From Actinospineispora eucalypti (lineage in GTDB: Bacteria > Actinomycetota > Actinomycetes > Mycobacteriales > Pseudonocardiaceae), in assembly GCA_014208095.1 (NCBI GenBank), contig JACHMT010000001.1, positions 992,001-1,056,000 on the forward strand: 64,000 bases of DNA, read 5' to 3'. Positions 50,551 to 59,697 of this stretch are shown piece after piece; position 1 is the stretch's first letter, and each line of letters opens with the position of its first letter. Both the position numbers and the translations under genes were made by a program. Under the pieces are notes generated by a model. The model saw only the letters and a list, made by a program, of their open reading frames with translations. It ran no database searches and was not told the origin of the DNA.

Positions 50551-51870
50551 ATGGCACGGGAACCGGCCGCCATCGCCGGCATGCGCCGCGAACTCGGCCA
50601 CCATCTGGCCGCCTTCCGCCGCGCCGCCGACCTGACGCAAGGCCAACTGGCCGACGCCACCGGCTTTGACCGCACCACCGTCAACCACATCGAGAAGGGC
50701 AGAAGCCGGGCAGATGAGCGCTTCTGGCAGACGGCCGACCAGGCCTGCCGGGCAGATGGGGCGCTGCTCACCGCCTATCGCGAACTTGAAGCCACCAAGG
50801 CCACCTACGACCAGCAGGAGCGTCAGCGCGAACTGGAAGTTGCCCGTGCCACGGCGGCGCAGCTCCAACAACCCAACGGACAAGCATCGTCATCGCTCTG
50901 GCTGGCGGTGCCGGACCTCGGCGACGGCGACGAGCTGGAAGCCTTGGAGCTCGCCCGCCGGGTCGGTGCGAGCGACGTTGGTGACGAGACCCTGACCCGG
51001 CTGGAAGCCATGGTGGACGAGCTGGCCGTGGCCTACCCGACCACACCGCCGGCCGTCTTGCTCGAGCGCATCCGGCAGCACCTCGGCTACGTCTCCCGGC
51101 TGCTCGATGCCCGCAAGACGCTGCACGAGCACCAGCGTCTGCTGGTCGTCGGGGCATGGTTGTCACTGCTCGGGGCGACGGCGCACATTGACCTGAAGCA
51201 GTACCCGGCGGCGGCCGCCCGGCTCAAGACGGCGGCCAGCCTGGCGCGCCATGCCGGCCACGACGAAATCCGGGCCTGGTGTTACGAAACCGAGGCTTGG
51301 CGGGTGCTGACGGAAGGCGGTTACCGCCGGGCGCTGGAATTGTCGCGGGCGGCGCAGGCGATCGCGCCGGCCGGCAGTTCGGCGGCGATCCAAGCGACGG
51401 CCCAGGAAGGCCGGGCCTGGGCGCGGCTCGGGCAGCCGAAAGAGACCTACGCCGCGATTGAGCGGGTCAACAAACTGGTGTCGCCACTGCCGAAGCCTGA
51501 CCGGCCGGAGCACCACTACCGCTATGACCCGGACAAGTCGGTGGCGTATGTCGCTACCACCTTGGCGTGGTTGGGTGACCCGGCGGCGGAAGGCTTTAGC
51601 CGGGAGATTATTAGCCGGTTGGCCCCGCATGACGATGTCGCCAAGTGGCCACGGCGGGCGGCCAGCGCCAACATTGATTTGGCGCTGGCGCTGCTGGTGA
51701 CTGACCGGCTGGACGAGGCTTGTGACGCGACGCTACGGGCAATTTCGTCGGGCCGGGTGGTGCCGTCCAACCATTGGCGGGCGGCGGAAGTCGTTGAGGC
51801 GGTCGAGGCGCGGCAGTTGCCGGAAGCGGCGGGCTTGCGCGAGGCGTATGAGGGGATGCGGCGGGGGTAG
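50551..51870 (+). CDS. XRE-family HTH regulator with TPR-like C-terminus
   Basis: 439 residues. HTH at about 20-65 (LTQGQLADATGFDRTTVNHIEKG), a coiled link (ELEATKATYDQQERQREL) and a long alpha-helical repeat region (about 150-430) with TPR-like pairs (QYPAAAARLKTAASLARHAG; GYRRALELSRAAQAI). Actinobacterial proteins of this layout are pleiotropic or element regulators sensing a ligand or peptide through the TPR part. ATG 50551 follows GGAGGC with very short spacing; ATG 50581 is possible. Divergent from the 50338 gene. Confidence 0.85.
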   Translation: MAREPAAIAGMRRELGHHLAAFRRAADLTQGQLADATGFDRTTVNHIEKGRSRADERFWQTADQACRADGALLTAYRELEATKATYDQQERQRELEVARATAAQLQQPNGQASSSLWLAVPDLGDGDELEALELARRVGASDVGDETLTRLEAMVDELAVAYPTTPPAVLLERIRQHLGYVSRLLDARKTLHEHQRLLVVGAWLSLLGATAHIDLKQYPAAAARLKTAASLARHAGHDEIRAWCYETEAWRVLTEGGYRRALELSRAAQAIAPAGSSAAIQATAQEGRAWARLGQPKETYAAIERVNKLVSPLPKPDRPEHHYRYDPDKSVAYVATTLAWLGDPAAEGFSREIISRLAPHDDVAKWPRRAASANIDLALALLVTDRLDEACDATLRAISSGRVVPSNHWRAAEVVEAVEARQLPEAAGLREAYEGMRRG

Positions 51871-52107
51871 GTTTACCCACTTACCAAGATTTGTCCTCGT
51901 CCGAGATATACGGTTTGCCCCGTTGGCTGCCGGCTTGCGTCGATGAGCACAGTCGAAGTGCATCGCCCACGTTATTCCTGGCTTTTGCCATGCCATTGGA
52001 GTATGGTGATTCGTCCAGCAGCTCAGGCAGCATAGTTCAGGGTAATTTGGATGGGCCGTGTGCCGTGCTGCAACCTCTCATCTTTAGTCGCATTTTGAGG
52101 AGCCCTA

Positions 52108-53025
52108 ATGGGCAGACAAGCACTGCGACTCGCGTCTGTGCTGTCCGTGGCTGCAGTAGCCGGTGTCGTGCAGATGTTGTTAAATTACGCGGCCAGTGGG
52201 CAGTGGAAGTGGGCCGAAGCGCTCTCCAGTGTCACGTCGACGTTCGCAACGGCGTTTATCCTTGTGATACTGCTTGAACGGATTGAGGCGAACCGGTGGG
52301 AGTCGAGTCGAATGGCCAATTTCTACGCTTTGGCCGAAGGTCTCGATCTAGCCATTTCTGGCTGGAGTCGTCCAAATGGCGTTGCGCCACCGGAACTTGG
52401 CACCAAAGCACTGTCGGCCGGTGCTCGAAAAATGGCCGAAGAGTTGCGAGCGGCCGCCCAGGCAGTGCGTACGTCGATGGATACGCGAGTCCCTTCTGAG
52501 CACGAGTACGCGCTGTTCACCGTAGCGGCACGGAGCGTTCAACAATATGATTTCGAGGGTGGCAGAAGTCGTCGCCTACGCGCTTTGGAGCGACTCGACT
52601 TAAATGCATTCCAGCGGGCCGTAAGCCGAGATTCGAGCCCGTCGACCGAGGCTCTTATCGCTCAGTTTTCCAGACAGGTTTCAATCGCACTCTCATCGGC
52701 CTATCACACTGATGCTGTAATTCGCGAACGGATAGCTCGACATGCTCCTGATTCGTTTCCGGGAATAGTCGCAACTCGTCCGTGGATCTTATATGCGGAG
52801 CCGCTCGTTGTGCTTAGCGGACTGTTCTATGAAGATTTTCCAAACTGGCGGCCTGAGAAGGTGGCTGATGTAGGGTACTTCAGACGAGCCTTCAATGCAG
52901 CTTACAACGAGATGTTGCAGCTTATCCGGACGATGGAGTTGATCGATGTTATCGTTCGCGATGGCGAAATAGGCCGTAGAATCGATCAGTCCGTGGCGCT
53001 GGCATATCGGAGCGCTGTCGGTTGA
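52108..53025 (+). CDS. Two-helix membrane hypothetical protein
   Basis: 305 residues. Two N-terminal helices (about 8-27, LRLASVLSVAAVAGVVQMLL; and 42-58, TFATAFILVILL) anchor a large soluble domain rich in helices. The soluble part has FYALAEGLDLAISGW and the later YFRRAFNAAYNEMLQLIRTMEL. Preceded by AGGAG near 52100. Base composition is lower in GC than the transfer operon. No homologue recognised; the layout (membrane hairpin plus cytoplasmic domain) is common in accessory defence and stress genes. Confidence 0.55.
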   Translation: MGRQALRLASVLSVAAVAGVVQMLLNYAASGQWKWAEALSSVTSTFATAFILVILLERIEANRWESSRMANFYALAEGLDLAISGWSRPNGVAPPELGTKALSAGARKMAEELRAAAQAVRTSMDTRVPSEHEYALFTVAARSVQQYDFEGGRSRRLRALERLDLNAFQRAVSRDSSPSTEALIAQFSRQVSIALSSAYHTDAVIRERIARHAPDSFPGIVATRPWILYAEPLVVLSGLFYEDFPNWRPEKVADVGYFRRAFNAAYNEMLQLIRTMELIDVIVRDGEIGRRIDQSVALAYRSAVG

Positions 53026-53118
53026 GCTGTCCGTCCGTATAGAGTCGGCCTGCATGCCAGTAATGAAGCGCAACAGAGGGCCTCATCGGAGGTGCGCTGA
53101 CCTATGTGCGGCGGCTAG

Positions 53119-53360
53119 CTAGCCATCTCCGTCGCGCTGGGGCACGCCGGTAGGCACGAAGGCCACGACGGCGGCCAGGAAGCCGGCGACGTCGAGCAGC
53201 TCGTTCTCCAGCTGTCGGATGCCGCCACCCCGGTAGATGATAGGCCGACGCCGATGGCGACGTAGAGCATGATCGCCAGCACGACTATGGCCAGCCGCAG
53301 GCTGTAGTAGGTTTGCCGGACGCGTTCTTCCCGATCAGGTGTGAGATCGGCGATTATCAC
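53119..53360 (-). pseudogene. Frameshifted remnant of a small membrane-protein gene
   Basis: The N-terminal frame reads LTPDREERVRQTYYSLRLAIVV...AIMLYVAIGVGLSS. The C-terminal family block continues in a different frame as YRGGGIRQLENELLDVAGFLAAVVAFVPTG, ending at the TAG of 53119-53121. A one- or two-base indel near 53230 and loss of the middle explain this. The block DVAGFLA..VAFVPT is typical of an actinobacterial membrane family of unknown role. Confidence 0.65.
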
Positions 53361-53497
53361 GATCCTCCGCTGGTGCCGGTGTTCCTCGTGGTTCGCGGTT
53401 TGCGCTCTATGGTCGTCGGCCGGTGGTCAGAGTGCGTTACGTCACACTTTGGTCAAGGTGCTTGCCGCCGGCGCAGCGCTCAGCGGCGCCGTGTTCC

Positions 53498-53709
53498 TCG
53501 AGCACAAGACTGTCCATCAAGCTCAGGCGTGTACCCGTCTCACTCGGGTCACAGCTGGATACCAAACGCCCCGCGTTAGGCCATTTGGCCCTAGACCATC
53601 TCGCTCGCTGGGTGTCTACTGCTGCGCCGTCAGAGACGAGCTGACAGGAGAGGGCGCGTGTTTGTAGCAACTGGGTTGTGTCGGTCTTCCTAATTCGGTG
53701 ATCTTATCG
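53498..53709. repeat. Long repeat, copy A (104-bp near-identical core)
   Basis: The core 53533-53636 matches 62246-62348 with about five substitutions and one small indel; weaker similarity extends to about 53498 and 53709. The core holds a hairpin ACCCG/CGGGT and an imperfect palindrome around GGCCATTTGGCC. The pair is in direct orientation, 8.7 kb apart. Confidence 0.88.
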
Positions 53710-53909
53710 AGCGGCGCTGCTGGCTCGTAGCAGGAATGTGTTGTCTGAGCTAGAGGCTCAGCGACTCGAATGTTCCGGCCGTCGGCTCACGCCGAGTGGT
53801 TCGTCCGCATTTAGTGTTCTTGTCCGTCTCTTGCTCGCAAGAGGCGTTAGCCCGTCGAAACAGGCGGGCCGGGGAAGTTTGATACCGCATCACATAGAAG
53901 GGCGATCAA

Positions 53910-54371
53910 ATGACCACCAGCCCCTCTCCTCCGCCCGGGGGAGAAGTAACCGATAGCGGCTCACCAGTCCGTGAGACAACAACGGCTGTGAATCGCTTTG
54001 GCAGAGTCACGAATCTGGCCGTGCACTACAACATGAAAAAGAGTCTGTTCGCTGGCGTCCGTCGGGAAGACCTGATTATGCGGCACGTCGTTGCCGCCCG
54101 ATTGGAAACGTCCCGGCATGCCGTCGTTGGCAGCCTGCTGCTGATCACCAGTGTGATCTGGCTCCTCGGCGGCCTGGCAGCGGGAAGTGGTGCCGCTATC
54201 CTCGCGATACTGCCGCTCGCGCTCAGCGTCCTGCTGGTTTGGGGCTCGCCGCGCGTGGCGGTGACGGCGGCCGATGGTGTCGTACGGCCGTCGGTGAGCT
54301 GGCCGTGGACGCGGGCCGAAGCAGAGGAGTTTGTATCGGCCGTCAGCCAGGAGCTGTTGGCACGGGGCTAG
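53910..54371 (+). CDS. Two-helix membrane hypothetical protein
   Basis: 153 residues. A Thr/Pro-rich arm, then NLAVHYNMKKSLFAGVRREDLIM, two adjacent helices at about 75-92 (GSLLLITSVIWLLGGLA) and 95-112, and a soluble end (TRAEAEEFVSAVSQELL). The arrangement suggests an ion- or lipid-facing hairpin with short cytoplasmic ends. Family not identified. Preceded by GGGCGATCAA; start ATG 53910. Confidence 0.55.
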   Translation: MTTSPSPPPGGEVTDSGSPVRETTTAVNRFGRVTNLAVHYNMKKSLFAGVRREDLIMRHVVAARLETSRHAVVGSLLLITSVIWLLGGLAAGSGAAILAILPLALSVLLVWGSPRVAVTAADGVVRPSVSWPWTRAEAEEFVSAVSQELLARG

Positions 54372-54700
54372 CAACGGGTCGTCCGTGTGGCTCGCATACA
54401 TGACGGTAGTTCGACCTGCTGGCTCGCCGGAGGCAAACACGAGCGGGCTGGCGGGCCGAACTGTTCAAGATTGCGGCTGAACCGGGAACATGCTTTGCTA
54501 GCTGATGGATAGACGTGGTTATTGCCGCGGAGATACTTGAGCTACATCAAAGGGCTCTGTGCTAGTCCATGGTGCTGATTCTAGTGTTCGTTCTCTGAGG
54601 TGATGGCTCGTACTCGCCTAGTGAGATTGTGTGAAAGCTTTAAGAGCTAAGCTCGCTCAAAATCTCGGTCGATTGCCTGCCCAGTGCTTCGGAGAATTCC
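54372..54700. other. 329-bp stretch without a recognised gene
   Basis: No open frame with credible codon use. The last 60 bases contain an AT-rich promoter-like zone and GGAGA ahead of the secreted-protein gene at 54701. Confidence 0.4.
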
Positions 54701-55711
54701 ATGAAACTGAGTACGGTCCTAGCGGCAACCCTAACTGCTATGGCGCTGGGTTTGGCGGAAGCGCAAGCCGCTTCCGCTGGAATGATTTCGAACATTGATG
54801 TTCGTATCCAGGCGACAGCCCATGGTGTTGATACCGCAAGTGTTGGTTCAAATGGCTCCCGCTCCACAGAAACAGCGGAGCCGACGCCGACGGCAGCGCC
54901 ACCGCCTGTCAAACTGACCGCCAAGCCAACCGCACCTCCGACGCGTCCAAAACCTATAGGACCACCGAGTTTGACTGCAGGAAAGGTACCGAGCAGCCCG
55001 TCGCAAACCGCGAGCGCGCCGCTGTCAGGTACTGTGGGACCGACACCTTCACCCCCATCTGTGCCGCCCATGTCGGCATCGCTGGCGCCACAAGCGCCCG
55101 ACCAGGTGAAGGCGGCTGAGGTATGTGGCGGTGATAGTTGTAGCCCGATACCTCCAGGGAATGATGGCTTGCCAGCAAAATGCGTCTGGATCGGAGCCGG
55201 GACGGCGTACGCAACCATCGGGGATGTCCCACCGCCACGGCCCGATTACGTGTGCTATCAGAGCTCTGACAAGGTTCCGGCCTACTCCGACTTTCGGCGT
55301 TGTCCTGCCGATCTCTCCGCTGTACAGTGCGGCTCGAGCGGGTGGTCTCCGCGCACATATTTCTGCCCGCCGGACTGCTTGCAGCCTGCCCCCGGCCTAG
55401 GCACACCGGTAACGTCAAGTCCCAGTCCGCTGCCAGGGCCTAGTCCAAACCTCCCGCCGGGTACTGGATCGGTGCCGCAGCAGCCCGTGCTGCCCCCGTC
55501 AATTGTGGGTCCGGTGCAGCCGGTGAAATGTACGCTACCGCCCCAGTTGCAATTCATGTGTGTGCGACCCTCTCCGCCGAGCAAGCCAAGTCCGCCTCTC
55601 CCGCCAGATGTGTTCATCGGCTGTATAATTGGGTTGCCAGAGGTCGGAGCCGGTCCGTTGGGCTGGATCACCTTTAGCGTTGGATGCTTACATGGTATAG
55701 TAACGAAATAG
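54701..55711 (+). CDS. Secreted Pro-rich, Cys-rich hypothetical protein
   Basis: 336 residues. Signal peptide KLSTVLAATLTAMALGLAEAQAASA, a Thr/Pro-rich stalk (about 55-130; PTPTAAPPPVKLTAKPT), a Cys-rich domain (about 140-235; CGGDSCSP, CVWIGAG, YVCYQSS, FRRCPADL, QCGSSGW, FCPPDC), a second Pro-rich spacer and a C-terminal hydrophobic stretch with Cys (GCIIGLPEVGAGPLGW...GCLHGIV). The ten or so Cys suggest disulfide bonding outside the cell. Possibly a surface adhesin-like or effector protein; not recognised. ATG 54701. Confidence 0.65.
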   Translation: MKLSTVLAATLTAMALGLAEAQAASAGMISNIDVRIQATAHGVDTASVGSNGSRSTETAEPTPTAAPPPVKLTAKPTAPPTRPKPIGPPSLTAGKVPSSPSQTASAPLSGTVGPTPSPPSVPPMSASLAPQAPDQVKAAEVCGGDSCSPIPPGNDGLPAKCVWIGAGTAYATIGDVPPPRPDYVCYQSSDKVPAYSDFRRCPADLSAVQCGSSGWSPRTYFCPPDCLQPAPGLGTPVTSSPSPLPGPSPNLPPGTGSVPQQPVLPPSIVGPVQPVKCTLPPQLQFMCVRPSPPSKPSPPLPPDVFIGCIIGLPEVGAGPLGWITFSVGCLHGIVTK

Positions 55712-55861
55712 TCCTACGACTCTCTGTAAGTTCTTCGTGCGCCCGGGTGGCTGTAAGCTGAAGCAGCAGAACTGTGCAATCGATGCAGTTTGCGTTTCGG
55801 GAATAATTTGTGAAGAGCGCGGTGTGCGGTACAATGTAGCAGGACGTATTAAATATTCCAT

Positions 55862-56197
55862 ATGTTGAACTTCACTTCTTCGCTCACACTCCTTGCTATC
55901 GTTTTGGTGACCTTCCTTATCGAACGCACCCTGCCGCCAGAGTCTCGAGGTCTTTGGGGTTCGCTGACGACTGTCGGAAGGCTTCTCCACTTCGCCCTGA
56001 CATTGGTGGCCGCACTTCTGCTACTATTCATGCCTGAGCATAACATCCCTTATTATTACTGGGTTGGTTTTGCGGCTGTCATTGTCGGACTGATGCTTAT
56101 TTACTGGAAGCAACGTGTCATCGCCCCGGACCAGCTAAAGCCGAAAGTCGGGAAACGTCCATCTCCGCGTGATCGTCGCCATACAGATTGGGAATGA
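55862..56197 (+). CDS. Small multi-helix membrane protein
   Basis: 111 residues with three hydrophobic helices (about 5-20, 38-56 and 65-84) and a basic tail (KPKVGKRPSPRDRRH). No cysteine, no signal peptidase site. Ribosome site before ATG 55862 is weak. It follows the secreted protein and precedes a convergent gene; it could be its membrane partner. Family unknown. Confidence 0.5.
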   Translation: MLNFTSSLTLLAIVLVTFLIERTLPPESRGLWGSLTTVGRLLHFALTLVAALLLLFMPEHNIPYYYWVGFAAVIVGLMLIYWKQRVIAPDQLKPKVGKRPSPRDRRHTDWE

Positions 56198-56344
56198 TGA
56201 CGCTTGCAGATGGCGGCGGCTCCCCAAATGGCGTGGGGCTTGAGCTGCTTCGTTAACTTCTCGGGTTCGGCATGTCGGCGTTGCCTCTGGCTCTAGCCGG
56301 ATGCGCGCCGATCACGCGTAAAAATTGCAGGTCAAGGAGCCTCG

Positions 56345-57586
56345 CTACATGCGGTACATCTGGCCGTCTCGAATGTAGTCGGGCTCCTGCCAGTTCTGGG
56401 CTCCGGGGTGGCTGTGCCAGAAGCGACGAAGGCTGTCCAAGCTCGACGTGACATCTTCCAGCAAAGCAACTTGCTTGTGGATGTAGGTCTTGTCACTGAG
56501 GTTGGCCCGAATAGCGTGTGCCGGCCCTTGGCGGGCTTGCCTGATCGACCGTAACGGCTTCATGACTGCCATCATGGCGTCAGTCGGGACTTTGCGTTGC
56601 TTGAGCAGTTCGGCCAGCCGGTTCAGGCTTCCCAGCGGTTGCCCGTCGACGTTCTCGCGGGGTGCGCCGAGCGCGTTCAGCGCCTTACTGTTCAGATTTT
56701 CTGACAGCAGTTTGTCGAGCTGGTGTATGAACTGATCCCACTCGCGTTGGGAGGCTCGCAAGATCCAGCCGAAGTCGTCGGGGCGGTCGGTCGACCTGAA
56801 CAGTGGTTCGCCGCATATGCTTGCGTTTAGCTCATTGAGCGCTTCCAATTCGAAGAAGAAGCGTTCGAACGGGCCTAGCCCGTCGGGCCAATGGCCCATC
56901 TGCTGCGCCCACCACATGGGGTGAGGGCTGAGGCCGGTCTCGGCTACTTCGTACGTCTTCCAGCGCTGTTGGTGGATGTCCGACAGTTTTGCCAAGTCGC
57001 CATAGAACGCGCAGACGCGCCGGATGATCGGAGATTCCGGGTCGTCACGGCTGTAGTCGCTGAGGTCGTACGCAAAGCCGATATGGCTCATGACGATCTT
57101 GTCGTGTTCCGGCTCATCGGCATCGAGGTAATGCTCGTCGGCAATGACCACCTCGGCTCCGAAATCGGAAAACTTGAACTGGAACCGCGGATCGTTGCGG
57201 TATTGCTCAAGAACCTCGAAGCTGAAGTAGGCGAGTTCAAGCGTGCCGCGACCTTTGGCCATGGCAGCACGGTAGGGCTCGTTGGGGTAGGTCTTGCGGG
57301 TGCGGTGTCTGGAGAGCGCGAGCGGCGTTGGGTAGAGACAGACGTCGAGAGAATCCTCGTCGATTTGTCGCACCGACTCGATCTGTTGGGCTACTGATCG
57401 GCGTGATGGCCACGGGCGAATGTGCGGGTTCGGGTAGTCTTCTTCAGAGACGACCTGAACAAGCCCTTGCGCGACGAGGGCTACGACCTCCTCTTTGGCT
57501 ACTGTGGAGACGTCTCGAAAATGGAGACCGTTGAAGTCCTGTGACGTGCGGTATTGATCTAGTACGCGTTTGAGGGCAGCCTCCAT
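56345..57586 (-). CDS. Unrecognised 413-residue protein with HEPN-like motif
   Basis: 413 residues, soluble. N-terminal part is strand-rich (VAALVAQGLVQVVSEEDYPNPHIRP-like), the middle is mixed (YFSFEVLEQYRNDPRFQFKFSDF; DEHYLDADEPEHDKIVMSHIG) and the C-terminal third is helical. In it, LRSIRQARQGPAHAIR contains R-x4-H (RQGPAH), the spacing of HEPN ribonuclease active sites. Such domains occur in defence and toxin proteins. Start ATG 57586, poor ribosome site. Function not assigned; HEPN is inference from one motif. Confidence 0.5.
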   Translation of the reverse strand: MEAALKRVLDQYRTSQDFNGLHFRDVSTVAKEEVVALVAQGLVQVVSEEDYPNPHIRPWPSRRSVAQQIESVRQIDEDSLDVCLYPTPLALSRHRTRKTYPNEPYRAAMAKGRGTLELAYFSFEVLEQYRNDPRFQFKFSDFGAEVVIADEHYLDADEPEHDKIVMSHIGFAYDLSDYSRDDPESPIIRRVCAFYGDLAKLSDIHQQRWKTYEVAETGLSPHPMWWAQQMGHWPDGLGPFERFFFELEALNELNASICGEPLFRSTDRPDDFGWILRASQREWDQFIHQLDKLLSENLNSKALNALGAPRENVDGQPLGSLNRLAELLKQRKVPTDAMMAVMKPLRSIRQARQGPAHAIRANLSDKTYIHKQVALLEDVTSSLDSLRRFWHSHPGAQNWQEPDYIRDGQMYRM

Positions 57587-57723
57587 GTACGTATTGTCTC
57601 ATGAGTATCGAGCACACTCTGTTGATCGCTGGCCGCTTCCCACCTATGCTGCCGGAGTGCTGCTCGATGCGGTGGCCATCTAGTACCGATCGTCCGCGAG
57701 TGCCGGATGATTGCTGCAAATCC

Positions 57724-58572
57724 TCATTCACGATCTTCTTGCAGCTCGGCCAGCGCCCGCTGGATAAGCTGCCGCGCCGCCGCACCATGCACGGCGGACT
57801 CTTGGAGCAGGGCAAAGGCCTTGGCGTGCACCGCGACCTCGCGTGGCCGGGTGATGTCGAGCCCCGCCGAGATGCTCTCGACCTCGACCCGCGTGTCGTC
57901 GAAGATCCAGAAACTGCCCTGCGCCAGGCAGTGCCGTACGCCGCCGGCCGGGATGATGCCGACGCTGACCCGCGACAGCGACATGACGGCCAGCAGCCGG
58001 TCGAGCTGGCCAACCATGACGTCGGGGCCGCCAACTTGGGTGCGGAGGGTTTGCTCTTCCAGCACGAACGAGAATCGGCGGTGGCCGGTGTAGAGGATGT
58101 GCTGACGCTCCAGGCGGGCGGCCACCGATTCGTCGACGTCGTTCGGTAACTCCAGGAATTCGTTCCAGAAGCGGAAGATGGCGGCGGCGTACTCGGCGGT
58201 GTGGAACAGCCCGGGCAGCACGGTGTTCTCGTAGACCCGGAACTGGCGCGTCCGCTCGTACAGCGGTATGGCTTGGGTCTGGCTGCGCTTCATGCCGGCC
58301 CGCATGTGGCGCTGCCACTCGATGTACATGCTTTCGACGGCGCGGGCGGTGGCTATGAGGTCCAGCACCTGGTCGGCAGCGCCACATGCCTGGCACCAAG
58401 CCCGGATGTCCGGCTCGCTCGGCATCGTCGTGCCGTGCTCGATCTTGCTGACCTTGGTGAAGTGCCAGCCGCAGGCGGCCGCCAGGGCACGCCCCGTGAG
58501 GTCGGCGTCCTTGCGGATCTCACGGAGCGTGGCCCCGAGGGCCTCGCGTGCCTGGCGGACTGGCGTGGTCAA
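57724..58572 (-). CDS. XRE-type regulator with DUF5753 (Scr1-like antitoxin family)
   Basis: 282 residues. HTH at about 10-60 (LREIRKDADLTGRALAAACGWHFTKVSKIEHG in two halves) followed by the DUF5753 domain (FRVYENTVLPGLFHTAEYAAA; LERQHILYTGHRRFSFVLEE; VSVGIIPAGG). The family pairs with small partner proteins in actinobacterial regulatory or toxin-antitoxin-like modules. TTG 58572 lies directly at the stop of the DUF6879 gene upstream, so the two are coupled. Confidence 0.9.
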   Translation of the reverse strand: MTTPVRQAREALGATLREIRKDADLTGRALAAACGWHFTKVSKIEHGTTMPSEPDIRAWCQACGAADQVLDLIATARAVESMYIEWQRHMRAGMKRSQTQAIPLYERTRQFRVYENTVLPGLFHTAEYAAAIFRFWNEFLELPNDVDESVAARLERQHILYTGHRRFSFVLEEQTLRTQVGGPDVMVGQLDRLLAVMSLSRVSVGIIPAGGVRHCLAQGSFWIFDDTRVEVESISAGLDITRPREVAVHAKAFALLQESAVHGAAARQLIQRALAELQEDRE

Positions 58573-59103
58573 TTACGTTGGTTGGAAGGCGTCGTGCGGG
58601 ATGGCGGCTTTCCACGCGGCGTCGAACGCGCTGGAGCACATCCGCACGATGTCCGGGTCGGTCGTCAGCTCGTGGCCGAGGACGTGGCCGTCACCGGAGA
58701 AGTGGGTGAAGGCCACCGTGCCGCGGTCGAACAGCCAGTAGTCATTGCCCGGCAGCAGCAGCGTCGAGGCCAGCCGGCGCGGCAGCCAGCGCACCTCCTC
58801 GCCGGCGCGCACCAGCTCGGCGGCATCGAGCCACTCGAAGCGGATGTAGTCGGTGACCGGCTCGGACACGATCCGCAGCCGCTTGAGCACTTTGCCTTGC
58901 TGCCGGTTGCGGGCCATGAAGTCGCGCCACGGCTGCCACCAGGCGGCCTCCGACGCCGGGTCGAGCGGCTCACCGCGCAGCCAGGTTTGGAACCGGCTGC
59001 GCTCGATATCGGTGGCGTAGATGTCGCGCATCTCGAGGTGGATGGCCTCGTGCTGGAAGGTGTCGAAGAACGCGTCGCGTTCGGCTTCGCTAATTGGCTG
59101 CAA
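58573..59103 (-). CDS. DUF6879-family protein
   Basis: 176 residues, soluble. FFDTFQHEAIHLEMRDIYATD at the start, the WWQPWRDFM segment, RIVSEPVTDYIRFEW and the LLPGNDYWLFDRGTVAFTHF block match the DUF6879 pattern that regularly accompanies DUF5753 regulators. Start TTG 59103. Partner of the downstream XRE gene, possibly as a toxin or signal protein; activity unknown. Confidence 0.85.
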   Translation of the reverse strand: MQPISEAERDAFFDTFQHEAIHLEMRDIYATDIERSRFQTWLRGEPLDPASEAAWWQPWRDFMARNRQQGKVLKRLRIVSEPVTDYIRFEWLDAAELVRAGEEVRWLPRRLASTLLLPGNDYWLFDRGTVAFTHFSGDGHVLGHELTTDPDIVRMCSSAFDAAWKAAIPHDAFQPT

Positions 59104-59110
59104 GGCGCGA

Positions 59111-59482
59111 TCATCCCACCAGCGCGGCTACGGTCGAGCGGGCCAGGTGGATACAGGTCTCGTGGTCGGGAATGTCCATCTGCTTGAGCGTCGCCGGGTC
59201 GGTCACCCGTGGGCCTTGGATGATGAAGTTGCCGCGTTCGGTGACGTGCACAATCGGCGGCACGGGGTGCTTGGTGCTGGGGTCCATGCCGTCCAGCGCC
59301 AGGTAGTCGAGCAGTCCCGGCGGCACCTCGACGAGCGTTTCGTTGGCAGGCACAGTGAGCCGCGTCAAGACGGCTGTGTCGGTCACGATCCAGCCCTGAA
59401 TCACGTACGAACCCTCGTCACTGGCGTAGAGCGTCGGCGAGTTGGTCGGCGTGCTCTCTTTGCCAAGAAACCTGAGCTGCAT
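59111..59482 (-). CDS. Small partner protein of the DUF6879/DUF5753 module
   Basis: 123 residues. It begins MQLRFLGKESTPTNSPTLYA and has two repeats of a strand unit: SYVIQGWIVTD and NFIIQGPRVTD, each followed by a VPANET or IPDHET-like turn. Proteins with the YVIQGW block are regular neighbours of DUF6879. ATG 59482, chosen because the upstream extension lacks the family start. First gene of a three-gene minus-strand operon. Confidence 0.75.
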   Translation of the reverse strand: MQLRFLGKESTPTNSPTLYASDEGSYVIQGWIVTDTAVLTRLTVPANETLVEVPPGLLDYLALDGMDPSTKHPVPPIVHVTERGNFIIQGPRVTDPATLKQMDIPDHETCIHLARSTVAALVG

Positions 59483-59531
59483 GGCGTCTCCCGCGTCTGG
59501 ATTGGCCCCGAATGTTGCCCGGACCGGCCCC

Positions 59532-59560
59532 ATCCTGCAAGTGATCAAGCAACTCGTCAA
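59532..59560 (-). promoter_or_regulatory. Promoter of the DUF6879/DUF5753 operon
   Basis: Minus strand TTGACG (59560-59555), 17-base spacer, CAGGAT (59537-59532). It stands about 50 bases before the ATG at 59482. Confidence 0.5.
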
Positions 59561-59697
59561 CGCGCCGGTCAGACGTCCACCCGTCCGCCGGATCGGTACG
59601 GCACGGCACGACCCGCCGCTACCCCATCGGGGTGGATGCGAGCAACTTGGGGCAACATCGTTCCGGCCCGACCGGTCGCCGTCTTAGCGTCGGATCC

